49,750 nt of DNA. Origin: a virus. The position numbers were made by a program, and so were the translations under genes. Position 1 is the first letter of the stretch; every line of letters starts with the position of its first letter. The stretch lies in the IMG/VR virus record IMGVR_UViG_3300030616_000003, positions 1-49,750 of that record. One strand, written 5' to 3'. Under the pieces are notes generated by a model. The model had not been told where the DNA came from. It saw only the letters and a list, made by a program, of their open reading frames with translations, and did not search any database. This document shows positions 1 through 7,533 of the stretch, in pieces.

Positions 1-100
1 TAGAGTCTATTATTTGCCTTCTTAATACATCTGCATTACCAGTATTTTTTATAGCTTCAATTACCATATTGATATTAGTTACTAAATCTTTTTTTAACAT
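1..100 (-). CDS. Partial duplicate of the first early gene (N-terminal 33 codons)
   Basis: This is the same sequence as the start of the gene at 49157-49723, repeated because the circle was opened inside it. The ATG (98-100) has a GGAGG ribosome binding site 7 bases upstream, and the reading frame runs off the left edge. It should not be counted as a second gene. Confidence 0.9.
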   Translation of the reverse strand, partial: MLKKDLVTNINMVIEAIKNTGNADVLRRQIIDS

Positions 101-127
101 TATGCTACCTCCAAAAATTTTATTTAA
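1..127. repeat. Left copy of 127-bp terminal direct repeat
   Basis: Bases 1-127 are identical to bases 49624-49750. The length equals a common maximum assembly k-mer, so I read it as the overlap left when a circular (or circularly permuted) molecule is opened, not as a biological terminal repeat. The repeat cuts through the first early gene, whose full copy is at the right end. Confidence 0.95.
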
Positions 128-153
128 TTATCAAAGCACCTCACTACATATAT

Positions 154-182
154 AGTATAACATAACTTATAATGTATTGCAA
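154..182 (-). promoter_or_regulatory. Class I early promoter for the 49.7-48.4 kb genes
   Basis: Read on the minus strand: -35 TTGCAA (182-177), a 17-bp spacer, and -10 TATACT (159-154), preceded by TG one base upstream (extended -10). The spacer holds a degenerate form of the CATAACAT/ATGTTATG inverted repeat seen at 46454-46472. The transcribed start continues as TATACTATATATGTAG, nearly the same as at four other promoters in this genome. It would drive the operon that begins at base 100 (=49723). Confidence 0.8.
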
Positions 183-290
183 TACTTTTTTTGTATTATT
201 TTATAAAATAAGTAAAATACTATTAACCCCAGTTATATTATTAGATTCATAGATTTTAATTTTAAATTTAGTATTGCTGACAAAATATTA

Positions 291-310
291 TGTAACTAAC
301 ATGTAACTAA
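291..310 (+). repeat. Two 9-bp TGTAACTAA elements, region A left flank
   Basis: TGTAACTAA occurs at 291-299 and 302-310, spaced by two bases. A further exact copy is at 514-522 and three reversed copies are at 632-658. The same element appears in region B and I did not notice it elsewhere. Confidence 0.8.
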
Positions 311-392
311 GGGTATTATACAACTATAATCCAGTAACATACATACATTTGAGATTGTCATTTTTAAAATACGTAAAAAATGTAACTTTTAA

Positions 393-418
393 TTAGTGCA
401 AGGTAAAACGCAGTGATA
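393..418 (+). repeat. 26-bp repeat copy A1 (iteron-like)
   Basis: Starts with the 12-mer TTAGTGCAAGGT, which is invariant in all five copies, followed by a looser half ending AGTGATA. It is a direct repeat of copy A2, 67 bp downstream. Confidence 0.8.
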
Positions 419-459
419 CCAGTTAAAAATGGTATTGGAAAAATATGTTTTACTTTTAG

Positions 460-485
460 TTAGTGCAAGGTATGACATAGTGATA
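460..485 (+). repeat. 26-bp repeat copy A2 (iteron-like)
   Basis: The invariant 12-mer TTAGTGCAAGGT at 460-471 is followed by a second half ending AGTGATA, as in copy A1. It faces inward towards the AT-rich core of region A. Confidence 0.8.
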
Positions 486-631
486 TAGCAGACTTTAGAA
501 GATTTTTAAATTTTGTAACTAATAAACTTCGCGCGCATATATATATATAATATTTGTATTTTTTTTTACCTATTTTATATAATACATATACGTGTATAAA
601 AAAATATAAACTGTATATATAATAGTAATGT

Positions 632-658
632 TTAGTTACATTAGTTACATTAGTTACA
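632..658 (-). repeat. Triple tandem 9-bp element TTAGTTACA, region A
   Basis: Three contiguous copies of TTAGTTACA (632-640, 641-649, 650-658). It is separated by 21 bp from repeat A3. The same arrangement, inverted and with the same 21-bp gap, is found at 20691-20750 in region B. Confidence 0.85.
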
Positions 659-665
659 TTAAGTA

Positions 666-691
666 TATTACTACGTTTGACCTTGCACTAA
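666..691 (-). repeat. 26-bp repeat copy A3 (iteron-like, inverted)
   Basis: On the minus strand it begins with TTAGTGCAAGGT (691-680) and ends AGTAATA. It faces the AT-rich core from the right, so A1/A2 and A3 point at each other. The next bases (695-710) form the palindrome AAGGTAAC/ATTACCTT. Confidence 0.8.
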
Positions 692-758
692 GTCAAGGTA
701 ACATTACCTTACTTTAATATTTTTTGATATCTTATGATATGTTACGACAAAAAATAAG

Positions 759-798
759 AATATAGGCGAAAAACTTTTTAAAGTCTACACCTATATCC
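759..798 (-). terminator. Terminator at the end of the replication-side transcript
   Basis: Minus-strand hairpin with stem ATATAGG/CCTATAT and a long loop, followed by a T-rich run (757-751). It lies just beyond the stop of the last replication-side gene (811) and before repeat region A. The loop is long, so strength is uncertain. Confidence 0.5.
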
Positions 799-810
799 TT
801 TTTAATTGGA

Positions 811-999
811 TTATTCAATACCAAACTCTGTTGCTTTTATGTCGAAAAACTCGACTCCCCAGTCTTTAGCAAGTTTTTTTATGATATCTTCAATTTTTGG
901 TTCAAACAATAGAGTTAATCTAGTAATATGCTCCCTACCATTTTTTATTTGATATTTTAAATAATATGTTTTTTGTTCATTTTTTAGTATCTTTGACAT
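811..999 (-). CDS. Small hypothetical protein (62 aa)
   Basis: No family recognised. A short, lysine- and glutamate-rich protein with mixed helix and strand character. I start it at the second ATG (999) because GGGGG lies 7 bases upstream of it, while an ATG two codons earlier sits only one base from that ribosome binding site. It is the last gene of the replication half before region A, followed by a terminator hairpin. It is separated from the gene upstream by about 130 bp, so it may have its own promoter, but I see no clear one. Function unknown. Confidence 0.6.
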   Translation of the reverse strand: MSKILKNEQKTYYLKYQIKNGREHITRLTLLFEPKIEDIIKKLAKDWGVEFFDIKATEFGIE

Positions 1000-1129
1000 T
1001 TTCATACCCCCATGTATTTTAATAGCGTATATAGTTATTTGACAAAAAATTGCTGGTATACTCGATTTAAAATTACATGGTATAAATATTAATTTTTTAT
1101 GTTGACTTCTTTTTATGCTTTAATTTTAT

Positions 1130-1516
1130 TTATTTTTTAAACCTTTTAAGCAGTTCATAATCGAAAGCTATATCGGTCATTGTACTGTTGATTATGCTAA
1201 TTAGTTGGTTTGGTGTATATTGTTTTTTATAGCTGTATTCAATACTAGTTACAAGCTTTTTTAGTCTTGTGAATGGTATTCTAATATACGATAATTCTTT
1301 TAAATGTGCCTTATTATCGTATGATAGCTTATTCCAGTAAATAACCCTTTTTATCTTGTCATTATTAATATTTACATTTTTTTTCTTTGGTATATTGTAT
1401 TTATACAGGCAATTACAACAGCAAATAGGCAAACCAAATAGCACAGTATCGTATATACTCATATTTGGTTTATATTCTTCCTCCTTTACTTCTTTACCAC
1501 AGCCATTACAATACAT
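1130..1516 (-). CDS. Small zinc-ribbon-like hypothetical protein (128 aa)
   Basis: The N-terminus has a CxxC pair at residues 3-6 and a CCxC cluster near residues 33-36, so the first 40 residues probably bind one zinc ion. The rest is basic and helical, without a recognised family. Its ATG overlaps the stop of the gene upstream by one base (TAATG), which implies translational coupling. It follows the FtsK-like translocase and one more small gene in the same transcript. A nucleic-acid or protein contact role is possible but is inference. Confidence 0.7.
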   Translation of the reverse strand: MYCNGCGKEVKEEEYKPNMSIYDTVLFGLPICCCNCLYKYNIPKKKNVNINNDKIKRVIYWNKLSYDNKAHLKELSYIRIPFTRLKKLVTSIEYSYKKQYTPNQLISIINSTMTDIAFDYELLKRFKK

Positions 1517-1887
1517 TAGTTACCCCCTTTTGCTACAAGTATTAAATTATTATACTGTGCGCCCATTTGTAAATAAGACTCGTATCCAATATGTTTAACC
1601 CCAGATACAAATTTTTTTATTGAATCTTCCTTATGCAACATAGCGGTTATTATTTTTGTATTTTCTGTAGATATCCCAGTTAAGCAAATAATATATTTAT
1701 TGATATTATGGAAAAATACATGATTGTTATATGTTGCCTGTACGTATTCTTTACTTGACATATTGCCATAAGCATTAATTATAAAATTTGTCAATATTGA
1801 AAGACTACCGGGGGAGTCAATACCCCGGGTCTTTATAATAAGAATATGATTTTTTAATTCTTTATTACTATATGTTTTTTTAAGCAC
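1516..1887 (-). CDS. Hypothetical protein downstream of the FtsK-like translocase (123 aa)
   Basis: No family recognised. The start codon is GTG (1885-1887) with GGAGG 8 to 12 bases upstream, and it lies inside the last codons of the translocase gene (8-base overlap). The protein has alternating strand and helix segments and no transmembrane segment or clear motif. Tight coupling on both sides (overlap upstream, TAATG downstream) suggests a shared function with the translocase, but nothing in the sequence says which. Confidence 0.7.
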   Translation of the reverse strand: MLKKTYSNKELKNHILIIKTRGIDSPGSLSILTNFIINAYGNMSSKEYVQATYNNHVFFHNINKYIICLTGISTENTKIITAMLHKEDSIKKFVSGVKHIGYESYLQMGAQYNNLILVAKGGN

Positions 1888-3814
1888 TATCTTTATCCTC
1901 CTTAAATTTATTTATATTTATGTATTTATGGTTATTTTCTTTTTTGTATAAATACCCGTCTGCTGTTGCCTTATCTTTAACAGTTCTATACTGCTTTTCG
2001 GTTATCTCCCCGAGATTCTCTACTGCCTCGTTGTACGTTGGTACTCGCCCGCCGTCTGTTCCGTCTGCTTCTATCCACAGTAAAAACCGCATATATAAAT
2101 CGTTGCTTTTTTTACTGCCCTTTTTAGTTAAAGTTATCGACTTTTCGATAACTTTTTGATTTTTTATTGCCTTTTCGATATCGGTTATTAGCTCTATTAC
2201 TTGCTTTGTTGGCTCTTTTATCATTTCTAGTACTTCTATCGAATTATCGATAGTTTCAGGTGAATATTTGTTTTTGTCTGCTTCTAATATATTACTATTA
2301 AGCTTATTATTTAAGCAGTTATATACTTCATTTTTTGAATTATTTGTACTATCAATGTATAATGATTGAATTTTTTTATTAAACCCCTCATTACTATACA
2401 CAAATTCACCCGGTTTAAATTTTGGTGTTTCTATATCTGCTTCTATCCCTACTATATTATTATCCGATTTACGAGCCATACGCCCGCAAAATATTGAATC
2501 GAATTGGTTTCTAAATTCTGTAGGTACTAGCTTGTGCGAGGGTCTTTGTGTTGCTACTATAAAGTATACCCCGCACGCACGCCCCATATTAATTATATTT
2601 GCCATATCTATAAACAAATTTTGATTACCTGACAGCGTTATAAAGCTTAATTCATCTACAGCGAAAACAATAAAAGGCATTTTAATATTTCTTTTTTTAT
2701 TGTACTCTATTATGTCTTTTGTATTCTCAAATAATTTATATCTTCTGTCTATTTCTTTTTGTATGAATTCTAATACATTTTTTAATTCTTCTATCTGGGT
2801 AACATAAGCGAAGTTATTCCAATTTTTATATTGGAAAAATTCATTTCTTTTAAAATCAACCCCTATTACAGCTACTGTATTAGTGTAAACTAATATAGAT
2901 TGTAGAATAGTGTTAAATAAACAGCTTTTACCGCTCCCGGTCTTACCATTTATGAATGTGTGGAGTACTCCACACAAATCTAGAAAGTCAGTGTTACCCG
3001 TGTCGTGGTTCTTCCCTGCTACAAATGGCAAATTATATCTACCCTTATTTTTTAAATCTGTTATGTGGTCTTTAAAATAAAATAAATTTACAGCTTCTTT
3101 TTTTATTTCAAATATAAATTTATTATTTTTTGTTTCTAAACTAACCGGGCTACCTATTTTAAAAGAAATTTGTTCTATATTCTTTTTAACAGTGGTTAAA
3201 TCTGCTGTTAAAGAAGTTTCTACATTATATTTAAATTCATTTTCTACAAAACTTAATACATCTGGCATATATCCTAAATTTTTAAGCGTGTCTGTTAGTT
3301 TTTTGACTGCCCCGCTATATTGAGATATAGGAAGCTTAGAGGTAATTATTTTTATAATTCTTTTATTTGTTGTATATAAATGTGTAATACTTATTATATT
3401 AGTATTTAAGTATTGTTCTATATCATTCTCTTTGTTTAGTATATCGGATAAAGGCATATAAGAATTTAATATATATATCTCTTTGCCTTCTTTTTTATAT
3501 TTGTTGATTACAGTCGCTTGACTGCTAAATACCTGATTTGAAAGCCTGCTGTATCTTGTATTATAATATTTAATTCTAATTGTATGGAATATCCCATTAA
3601 ACAAAAAAACAGATATAATACTTGAAATTAAATAGTATTTAATTCCCGGATTATATATATTAATCAAAAACGTGAATTTATATGCTATAATAAGAACTAT
3701 ATTTATTAACATGTAAAAAACTATCTTGACCTTTATACCCTTTAAATTTATTGAATTTTTTATTATAGAGCAAATTATATTAAATATAATTTGCTCTGTA
3801 CTATTATTTCTCAA
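1880..3814 (-). CDS. FtsK/SpoIIIE/TcpA-like DNA translocase
   Basis: A 644-residue membrane-anchored ATPase. Residues 30-80 hold two hydrophobic segments; the motor domain has Walker A GKTGSGKS (290-297), Walker B IVFAVDELS (382-390) and the FtsK-type ATQRPS motif (421-426). Residues 570-640 look like a winged helix, similar in place to the FtsK gamma domain. Architecture and size resemble coupling-type translocases of Gram-positive conjugative elements (TcpA, ConQ) more than phage packaging ATPases. The start is TTG with GGGGG 9 bases upstream. It overlaps a two-TM protein gene upstream. Possible roles are plasmid-stage DNA segregation or DNA transfer between cells; no relaxase was seen in this window. 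Confidence 0.85.
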   Translation of the reverse strand: MRNNSTEQIIFNIICSIIKNSINLKGIKVKIVFYMLINIVLIIAYKFTFLINIYNPGIKYYLISSIISVFLFNGIFHTIRIKYYNTRYSRLSNQVFSSQATVINKYKKEGKEIYILNSYMPLSDILNKENDIEQYLNTNIISITHLYTTNKRIIKIITSKLPISQYSGAVKKLTDTLKNLGYMPDVLSFVENEFKYNVETSLTADLTTVKKNIEQISFKIGSPVSLETKNNKFIFEIKKEAVNLFYFKDHITDLKNKGRYNLPFVAGKNHDTGNTDFLDLCGVLHTFINGKTGSGKSCLFNTILQSILVYTNTVAVIGVDFKRNEFFQYKNWNNFAYVTQIEELKNVLEFIQKEIDRRYKLFENTKDIIEYNKKRNIKMPFIVFAVDELSFITLSGNQNLFIDMANIINMGRACGVYFIVATQRPSHKLVPTEFRNQFDSIFCGRMARKSDNNIVGIEADIETPKFKPGEFVYSNEGFNKKIQSLYIDSTNNSKNEVYNCLNNKLNSNILEADKNKYSPETIDNSIEVLEMIKEPTKQVIELITDIEKAIKNQKVIEKSITLTKKGSKKSNDLYMRFLLWIEADGTDGGRVPTYNEAVENLGEITEKQYRTVKDKATADGYLYKKENNHKYININKFKEDKDSA

Positions 3815-4052
3815 TTAATTCTACCCCCGTTTTTATTATAAAGTTGCCTACTAGGTAAAACATTTCAGTATTACGCATAAATACCAGTATTACCGCAGAA
3901 CATAATATTGTTTTTATTACATCTAACCACTTAAAGTGGTATAAGCTTATAATAGTAGTTAGTATTGTTACTATTATTACTATTGTTGTTAATATTGGTA
4001 GGGAATTATTTAATATATTTTGCCCTACTTCTGGGTTTAATTTCATTAACAT
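3804..4052 (-). CDS. Small two-TM membrane protein, TcpD-like
   Basis: An 82-residue protein with two hydrophobic segments (about residues 17-40 and 45-72) separated by a short basic turn. Its size, topology and position directly before an FtsK/TcpA-like gene resemble the TcpD family of clostridial conjugation loci; I infer this from context and shape, not from a motif. The ATG has AGAAAGAAGG 7 bases upstream. The stop lies 11 bases inside the translocase gene, so the two are translated together and may form one membrane complex. Confidence 0.7.
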   Translation of the reverse strand: MLMKLNPEVGQNILNNSLPILTTIVIIVTILTTIISLYHFKWLDVIKTILCSAVILVFMRNTEMFYLVGNFIIKTGVELIEK

Positions 4053-4079
4053 TTTTGTACCTTCTTTCTATTTTTATTT

Positions 4080-4349
4080 TTATCTAGTTAAATAATAGGC
4101 GGATTCATCAGTAAGTAGAACTAACATTGTGGTATCCTCAAAAAACAGATATATACAATTTATAGTGATAAGATAGGATATCACTATTTTGTTTTCAAAT
4201 TGTTTGTAGTAGCCTATTGTGTTACTTTCGTCTGTATTCTCTACTACTAATTTAAAATCTTTAGAGAAACTTACTATAATATTTTCTTTAATTTTCTCTA
4301 TTCTTATTACTTTTTCATTCCTAATATTTGTAAGAGACAAATTTAACAT
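4080..4349 (-). CDS. Hypothetical protein (89 aa)
   Basis: No family recognised. Mostly beta-strand-like alternating hydrophobic sequence with a short apolar stretch near residues 55-75 that is too polar for a confident TM helix. I chose the ATG at 4349, which has AAAGGCGG 6 bases upstream, over an in-frame TTG two codons earlier. It is preceded by the unusual (AAGC)n hairpin region at 4376-4600, which probably forms the 5' leader of its message. Confidence 0.6.
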   Translation of the reverse strand: MLNLSLTNIRNEKVIRIEKIKENIIVSFSKDFKLVVENTDESNTIGYYKQFENKIVISYLITINCIYLFFEDTTMLVLLTDESAYYLTR

Positions 4350-4375
4350 AATCAACCGCCTTTATCTAATTTTTT

Positions 4376-4610
4376 TTTTGTATACTTGTTTGCTTGCTTG
4401 CTTGTTTGTAAAATATTTACTTGCTTGCTTGCTTGTTTGCTTGTATAATTTGCTTGCATAGCAAGCAAGCAAATACTTTACAAAAACCTTGTACCTCTTG
4501 TTATATCTAGCTTGCAAGCACGCAAGTAAATTAACTAGCGTGCTTGTTTTTACATATTTTTACTTGCCTACACTTGCTTGCTTGCTTGTTTGCTTGCTTG
4601 CTTTTCTTCT
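4376..4610. repeat. (AAGC)n / (CTTG)n repeat region with large inverted repeats
   Basis: On the minus strand this region is rich in AAGC tetranucleotides, in blocks that also run in the opposite sense (GCTTGCTTGC). Arms near 4405-4430 and 4450-4480 are complementary (GCAAGCAAGCAAGTAAATAT with its partner ending in TTTGTAAAG), giving a long stem; a second stem lies near 4508-4550. Its 5' part encodes the ASKQ repeats at the C-terminus of the 4568-4978 gene. It lies in the leader of the 4080-4349 gene. Confidence 0.75.
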
Positions 4611-4978
4611 TGCTCGTCTTTTCTTTTGTATTCTTCTGTCACAAGATTGTTTACATATTCTGTAAACATTCTATAGAAAATTTCCATAGCTAAACTTAAA
4701 TCATCAATTTTATTATTCAATTGTTTTTTTCTTTCAACTCCATAATTTAATACTTTATCCATGAAGTCATTTATAAGATTGTGAGCGTTTAAATCTATAA
4801 AGTATATTTCATATGTATTATTTATGTCTAGCACTTTGTTAATATTTTTTTCTAGTTTGCTTTCTTTAGTTGTGTTGTTTATTATTAATCCTGATTGAAT
4901 AGTTATGTTTTCCCATACACTTGTGTGATATTTATTAGTACATCTATCAAAGCATACTATTGTTAGTTTTTGTTTCAT
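4568..4978 (-). CDS. Hypothetical protein with repetitive C-terminus, paralogue of the 5244-5567 gene
   Basis: A 136-residue protein of unknown function. The N-terminal 35 residues (strand-rich, with VWE at about residue 21) resemble those of the gene at 5244-5567, and both end in a charged helix, so I infer tandem paralogues. The C-terminus ends in EEKQASKQASKQV, which is encoded by the (AAGC)n repeat tract and may vary in length. The ATG overlaps the upstream stop as ATGA, so translation is coupled. Confidence 0.65.
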   Translation of the reverse strand: MKQKLTIVCFDRCTNKYHTSVWENITIQSGLIINNTTKESKLEKNINKVLDINNTYEIYFIDLNAHNLINDFMDKVLNYGVERKKQLNNKIDDLSLAMEIFYRMFTEYVNNLVTEEYKRKDEQEEKQASKQASKQV

Positions 4979-5220
4979 TCCATTTCACTCCAGACATTTT
5001 TTATTAGCCTTCCTGTTTTTGTATTTATAAGCTTAAACCCGCCCCCGCCTTCGCCGTTTGCTGTTAGTTTAATTTTTAGATAATCATATTTTTCCGCTTC
5101 TTTGGTGTAATGCTCTAACCTCCTGTCAAACTGCCTAAATACTTCTTGATTATCTGTACTTGATAATATTTTTTTGCCGTCCTCATAAAGTAAATATACA
5201 TCTGGTTCTACTATCCTCAT
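4975..5220 (-). CDS. Hypothetical protein (81 aa)
   Basis: No family recognised. A central charged helix (about residues 25-50) is followed by a GEGGGG turn and a short strand pair. The ATG has a GGAGG ribosome binding site (TTAGGAGGTAATTACA before the start). Its TGA stop overlaps the next ATG by ATGA. It sits in a run of small genes between 6.9 and 4.0 kb that share tight spacing and one direction. Confidence 0.65.
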   Translation of the reverse strand: MRIVEPDVYLLYEDGKKILSSTDNQEVFRQFDRRLEHYTKEAEKYDYLKIKLTANGEGGGGFKLINTKTGRLIKNVWSEME

Positions 5221-5243
5221 TGTAATTACCTCCTAATTTTTTT

Positions 5244-5567
5244 TTATAATTTTATTTCTATATTTTCAATTTTATTTATTTCTTTTTTTAACTCTGCTAT
5301 TCTCTTAGTCTTATATTCAGCTATGGCATTTATATATTTTCCTATTTCTAGCTTAGTATTTAAAGCACAATATTCTATTCTTGTAGGACATATAAACGGT
5401 TTGTTTAAATCTTTTTTAGTTTTATATCTACCGTATTTAATATTGTAGTTATAGCTTTTCTTTTCTGCTATCCCATTCTTTCCTACTCTTACATCCTCCC
5501 ATACTATATGTTTTGTCTTTAGTGTTTCTAAATCTAAAATAAATATATGCAAATCTTTTTTACCCAT
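5244..5567 (-). CDS. Hypothetical protein (107 aa), paralogue of the 4568-4978 gene
   Basis: No family recognised. The N-terminus (LHIFILDLETLKTKHIVWED) is similar in pattern to residues 5-24 of the 4568-4978 protein, and the C-terminus is a lysine/glutamate-rich helix. It overlaps the 3' end of the gene upstream by 8 bases, and its ATG has AAAGGAGG 6 bases upstream, inside the preceding gene. Confidence 0.65.
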   Translation of the reverse strand: MGKKDLHIFILDLETLKTKHIVWEDVRVGKNGIAEKKSYNYNIKYGRYKTKKDLNKPFICPTRIEYCALNTKLEIGKYINAIAEYKTKRIAELKKEINKIENIEIKL

Positions 5568-5928
5568 TTTCAGCCTCCTTTGTTAACTCGTGGTATAAGT
5601 TATACTTATACGTAAAATCTTTTTTAGCTATTTCTTTATGGATTCTTTCTACTATTTTTTCTTCTAATTCTTCGTAGCATTGCTCTATATGTTTTTGTAT
5701 TATTCTTTTATTGTCTATTGTGTAAATATAGTTACTAGCGCAATATTTACCGCAGTTTTCTACTCCTATACTGCTGTCATTGTCATACTTACAACCCCAT
5801 TTTTTAAACCTGCCCCCATGTTTTGTTATAATTAATGTTTTTGTAAGTCTTTTTACTGTAGTTACATAAAAATGACTATGCCCATAATTAATAATTTCTA
5901 CGAATACTTTATCGCCTACTTTAACCAT
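5560..5928 (-). CDS. Hypothetical protein with SH3/KOW-like N-terminus (122 aa)
   Basis: It begins VKVGDKVFVEI, the usual opening strand of small SH3- or KOW-like barrels, followed by strand-rich sequence with three cysteines (about residues 46, 58 and 62) and a helical, charged C-terminal third. No catalytic motif. It overlaps both neighbours by 8 bases, so it is translationally coupled in the 6.9-4.0 kb run. A nucleic-acid or protein binding role is a guess. Confidence 0.65.
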   Translation of the reverse strand: MVKVGDKVFVEIINYGHSHFYVTTVKRLTKTLIITKHGGRFKKWGCKYDNDSSIGVENCGKYCASNYIYTIDNKRIIQKHIEQCYEELEEKIVERIHKEIAKKDFTYKYNLYHELTKEAENG

Positions 5929-6874
5929 GATTACCTCCTTGATTTTTTACTAATTTTTTATCTATCTCTTTAGTTAATATCGCGTATTCTCTAGTGTAGA
6001 GCGGTTTTACTAAGCCTTTTATATCTTCTGCTATTTTTATGACTTCTTTTAATTCTATTTCTTTATAATTTTCATTAGATTTATGTTTAAGTAATATTTT
6101 GCTACCCTTAAACAATATGTAATACGACATATACCCGTCATTATGTTTGTAGTACTCCGAGTTATTTTTATGATATTCTCTTTCATTTGTAGTGTATACA
6201 TCTACATAAAAGTAAAGGGCTATATTTGCTTGTTTTTTATACTGTTTATCCTTATATGCTTTAATATACATATCGCAATTATCACAAAAATCATAACTTT
6301 CTACATCTAATATACTTTCGTAAATTTCCCACCCAGATAAACAGCCGTGGCATCGTAGGCATCTTACTCCGTATACTGGGTACACTATATTATCTTCTAC
6401 AAGTCTATTAAATATTAATTCCCGGTCTATTCTGCTTTCTACTTCTTGAGTTATCCAATTTGCATCGAACCAAATGTAATCGTCTGGCTCATATTTTTCA
6501 TTAATACGGTTTACAATTTTTTCGTAAGCTTCTTTTACTTTTATATTTCCTGCGCCTATAACATTTTTATTATTTTCTTTTACTATCTGGGCATCTAATA
6601 GTTTTATATACTTATGCCCCGACTCTAAATCTAATATACGGTTAACAGCATCTTTATTATTTTCTTTATCTAATTCTTTTATTTTTGCTGTCATTTTTCC
6701 AATTATATAGCCTGCATATTTATCACTAATTTTGCTTAAATTAATATCTTTATCTTCTAACTTGAAATTAAATACGGTTTTACCAGTTAAGATAAACACC
6801 ATATCAATTATTTTTAAAATTTGTTTATGTGTTGCCCTTCTTTTTTCTTCCTTATTGATATTTATATCTAACAT
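5921..6874 (-). CDS. Hypothetical protein with two CxxC zinc motifs (317 aa)
   Basis: The centre holds CLRCHGC and, about 23 residues later, CDNC, which together look like a treble-clef or zinc-ribbon site. The N-terminal part (EEKRRATHKQILKIIDMVF) is a basic helix. No nuclease or helicase motif was found. The ATG follows AAGGGGG. It is the second gene after the class II promoter at 7157-7185 and heads a tightly packed run of unknown genes. It is probably an early regulatory or host-interaction protein, but this is inference. Confidence 0.7.
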   Translation of the reverse strand: MLDININKEEKRRATHKQILKIIDMVFILTGKTVFNFKLEDKDINLSKISDKYAGYIIGKMTAKIKELDKENNKDAVNRILDLESGHKYIKLLDAQIVKENNKNVIGAGNIKVKEAYEKIVNRINEKYEPDDYIWFDANWITQEVESRIDRELIFNRLVEDNIVYPVYGVRCLRCHGCLSGWEIYESILDVESYDFCDNCDMYIKAYKDKQYKKQANIALYFYVDVYTTNEREYHKNNSEYYKHNDGYMSYYILFKGSKILLKHKSNENYKEIELKEVIKIAEDIKGLVKPLYTREYAILTKEIDKKLVKNQGGNHG

Positions 6875-6897
6875 AAAAGATACCCCCTTAGTTATTT

Positions 6898-6930
6898 TTA
6901 TGCCTGTGCCGTAGTTAACACAGGCATAAA
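6898..6930. terminator. Hairpin between the 58-aa membrane gene and the 317-aa gene
   Basis: Perfect 12-bp stem (TTTATGCCTGTG with CACAGGCATAAA) and a 10-base loop. On the minus strand it is followed by A-rich, not T-rich, sequence, so termination there would be weak. It may protect the small upstream message or modulate read-through. Confidence 0.5.
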
Positions 6931-6941
6931 TTTTTGTTTTA

Positions 6942-7118
6942 TTAACTAAATCTTAATATTATTTCAATCGTTAAGTAGTAAACACTTAAAATTAATGTAA
7001 AAACTGACGCAATGTATAATATAATGCCTAACATTTTAATGTGTGTTTCTTCATTTTTTACAGCTTTTTGAGCCGTAAAAATCAATAATAGTGATAACAT
7101 TGACCATAATACAAACAT
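6942..7118 (-). CDS. Small two-TM membrane protein (58 aa)
   Basis: Too short for usual gene calls, but well supported: ATG at 7116-7118 with AAAGGAGG 7 bases upstream, directly behind the class II promoter (7157-7185). Two hydrophobic segments (residues 2-18 and 30-54) flank a charged turn (KNEETHIK). No family recognised. Size and early position suggest an inner-membrane effector, for example exclusion or host takeover, but this is inference. Confidence 0.75.
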   Translation of the reverse strand: MFVLWSMLSLLLIFTAQKAVKNEETHIKMLGIILYIASVFTLILSVYYLTIEIILRFS

Positions 7119-7156
7119 TTGTAACCTCCTTTAAAATTGAATTAACTTACTATAAT

Positions 7157-7190
7157 ATTATATAAAAAAAGTGGTGCAAAGTCAACCATT
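7157..7190 (-). promoter_or_regulatory. Class II promoter/operator 1
   Basis: Minus strand: -35 TTGACT (7185-7180), 17-bp spacer, -10 TATAAT (7162-7157). An inverted repeat AGTGGT-9-ACCATT (plus strand 7170-7190) covers the -35 box. The same 6-9-6 layout recurs at 11261, 12131 and 15087. It drives the 58-aa membrane gene and probably the genes down to 0.8 kb. Confidence 0.85.
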
Positions 7191-7226
7191 TTTCACCAAT
7201 TTTATAAAAAAAAATATAGCTTATAG

Positions 7227-7529
7227 CTATATTTCTTTAAATGAATAATTATCTTTAAATTCTATATCAAAAAATTGTTGTAAAAACTCTATTGACATAC
7301 CTTTTTTAGTTGGTAGAGCAAACTCTACTAAATATATATCCTCGGATTTATGTGCCATTTTGTCATTGAAGTTTTTATTTAAATATTTTAGATACACACT
7401 AACCGCCTTTTTACCTTTCACGGCTGTTATTGCTTCAACACCGTTTATTTTAAATTTAAAAAGCGCATAGTCGCAGGCTTTGCCGTATATATCTACTATG
7501 TTATTAAATCTTTCTTTAGTCATATACAT
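7227..7529 (-). CDS. Hypothetical protein (100 aa)
   Basis: No family recognised. Compact alpha/beta-looking protein without cysteines or TM segments. The ATG has GAGGAGG 9 bases upstream. Four bases separate it from the upstream zinc-binding gene, so it is part of the polymerase operon. The next gene downstream starts from its own class II promoter, which lies just after this stop. Confidence 0.65.
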   Translation of the reverse strand: MYMTKERFNNIVDIYGKACDYALFKFKINGVEAITAVKGKKAVSVYLKYLNKNFNDKMAHKSEDIYLVEFALPTKKGMSIEFLQQFFDIEFKDNYSFKEI

Positions 7530-7533
7530 TTGT

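Larger units (their letters stand above)
128..810. other. Non-coding region A (683 bp): promoter, repeat array, terminator
   Basis: No supportable gene. It holds the class I promoter at 154-182, the repeat array at 291-710 (three 26-bp repeats, six 9-bp elements, an AT-rich core around 530-630 with alternating TA and a GCGCGC tract), and a terminator hairpin at 759-798 for the replication-side transcript. It lies between the end of the replication half and the start of the early/structural half, and it matches region B at 20.65-20.98 kb in content. Confidence 0.85.

Noticed and set aside
291-710. CRISPR array
   Set aside because: The 26-bp repeats are only three, in mixed orientation and irregularly spaced, without unique spacers of constant length or cas genes.
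4975-4977. Alternative genetic code (TGA as Trp), suggested by Mollicute-like DUF285 repeats
   Set aside because: TGA clearly ends genes here (ATGA overlap at 4975-4978; gpG stop at 33767) and Trp is coded by TGG.
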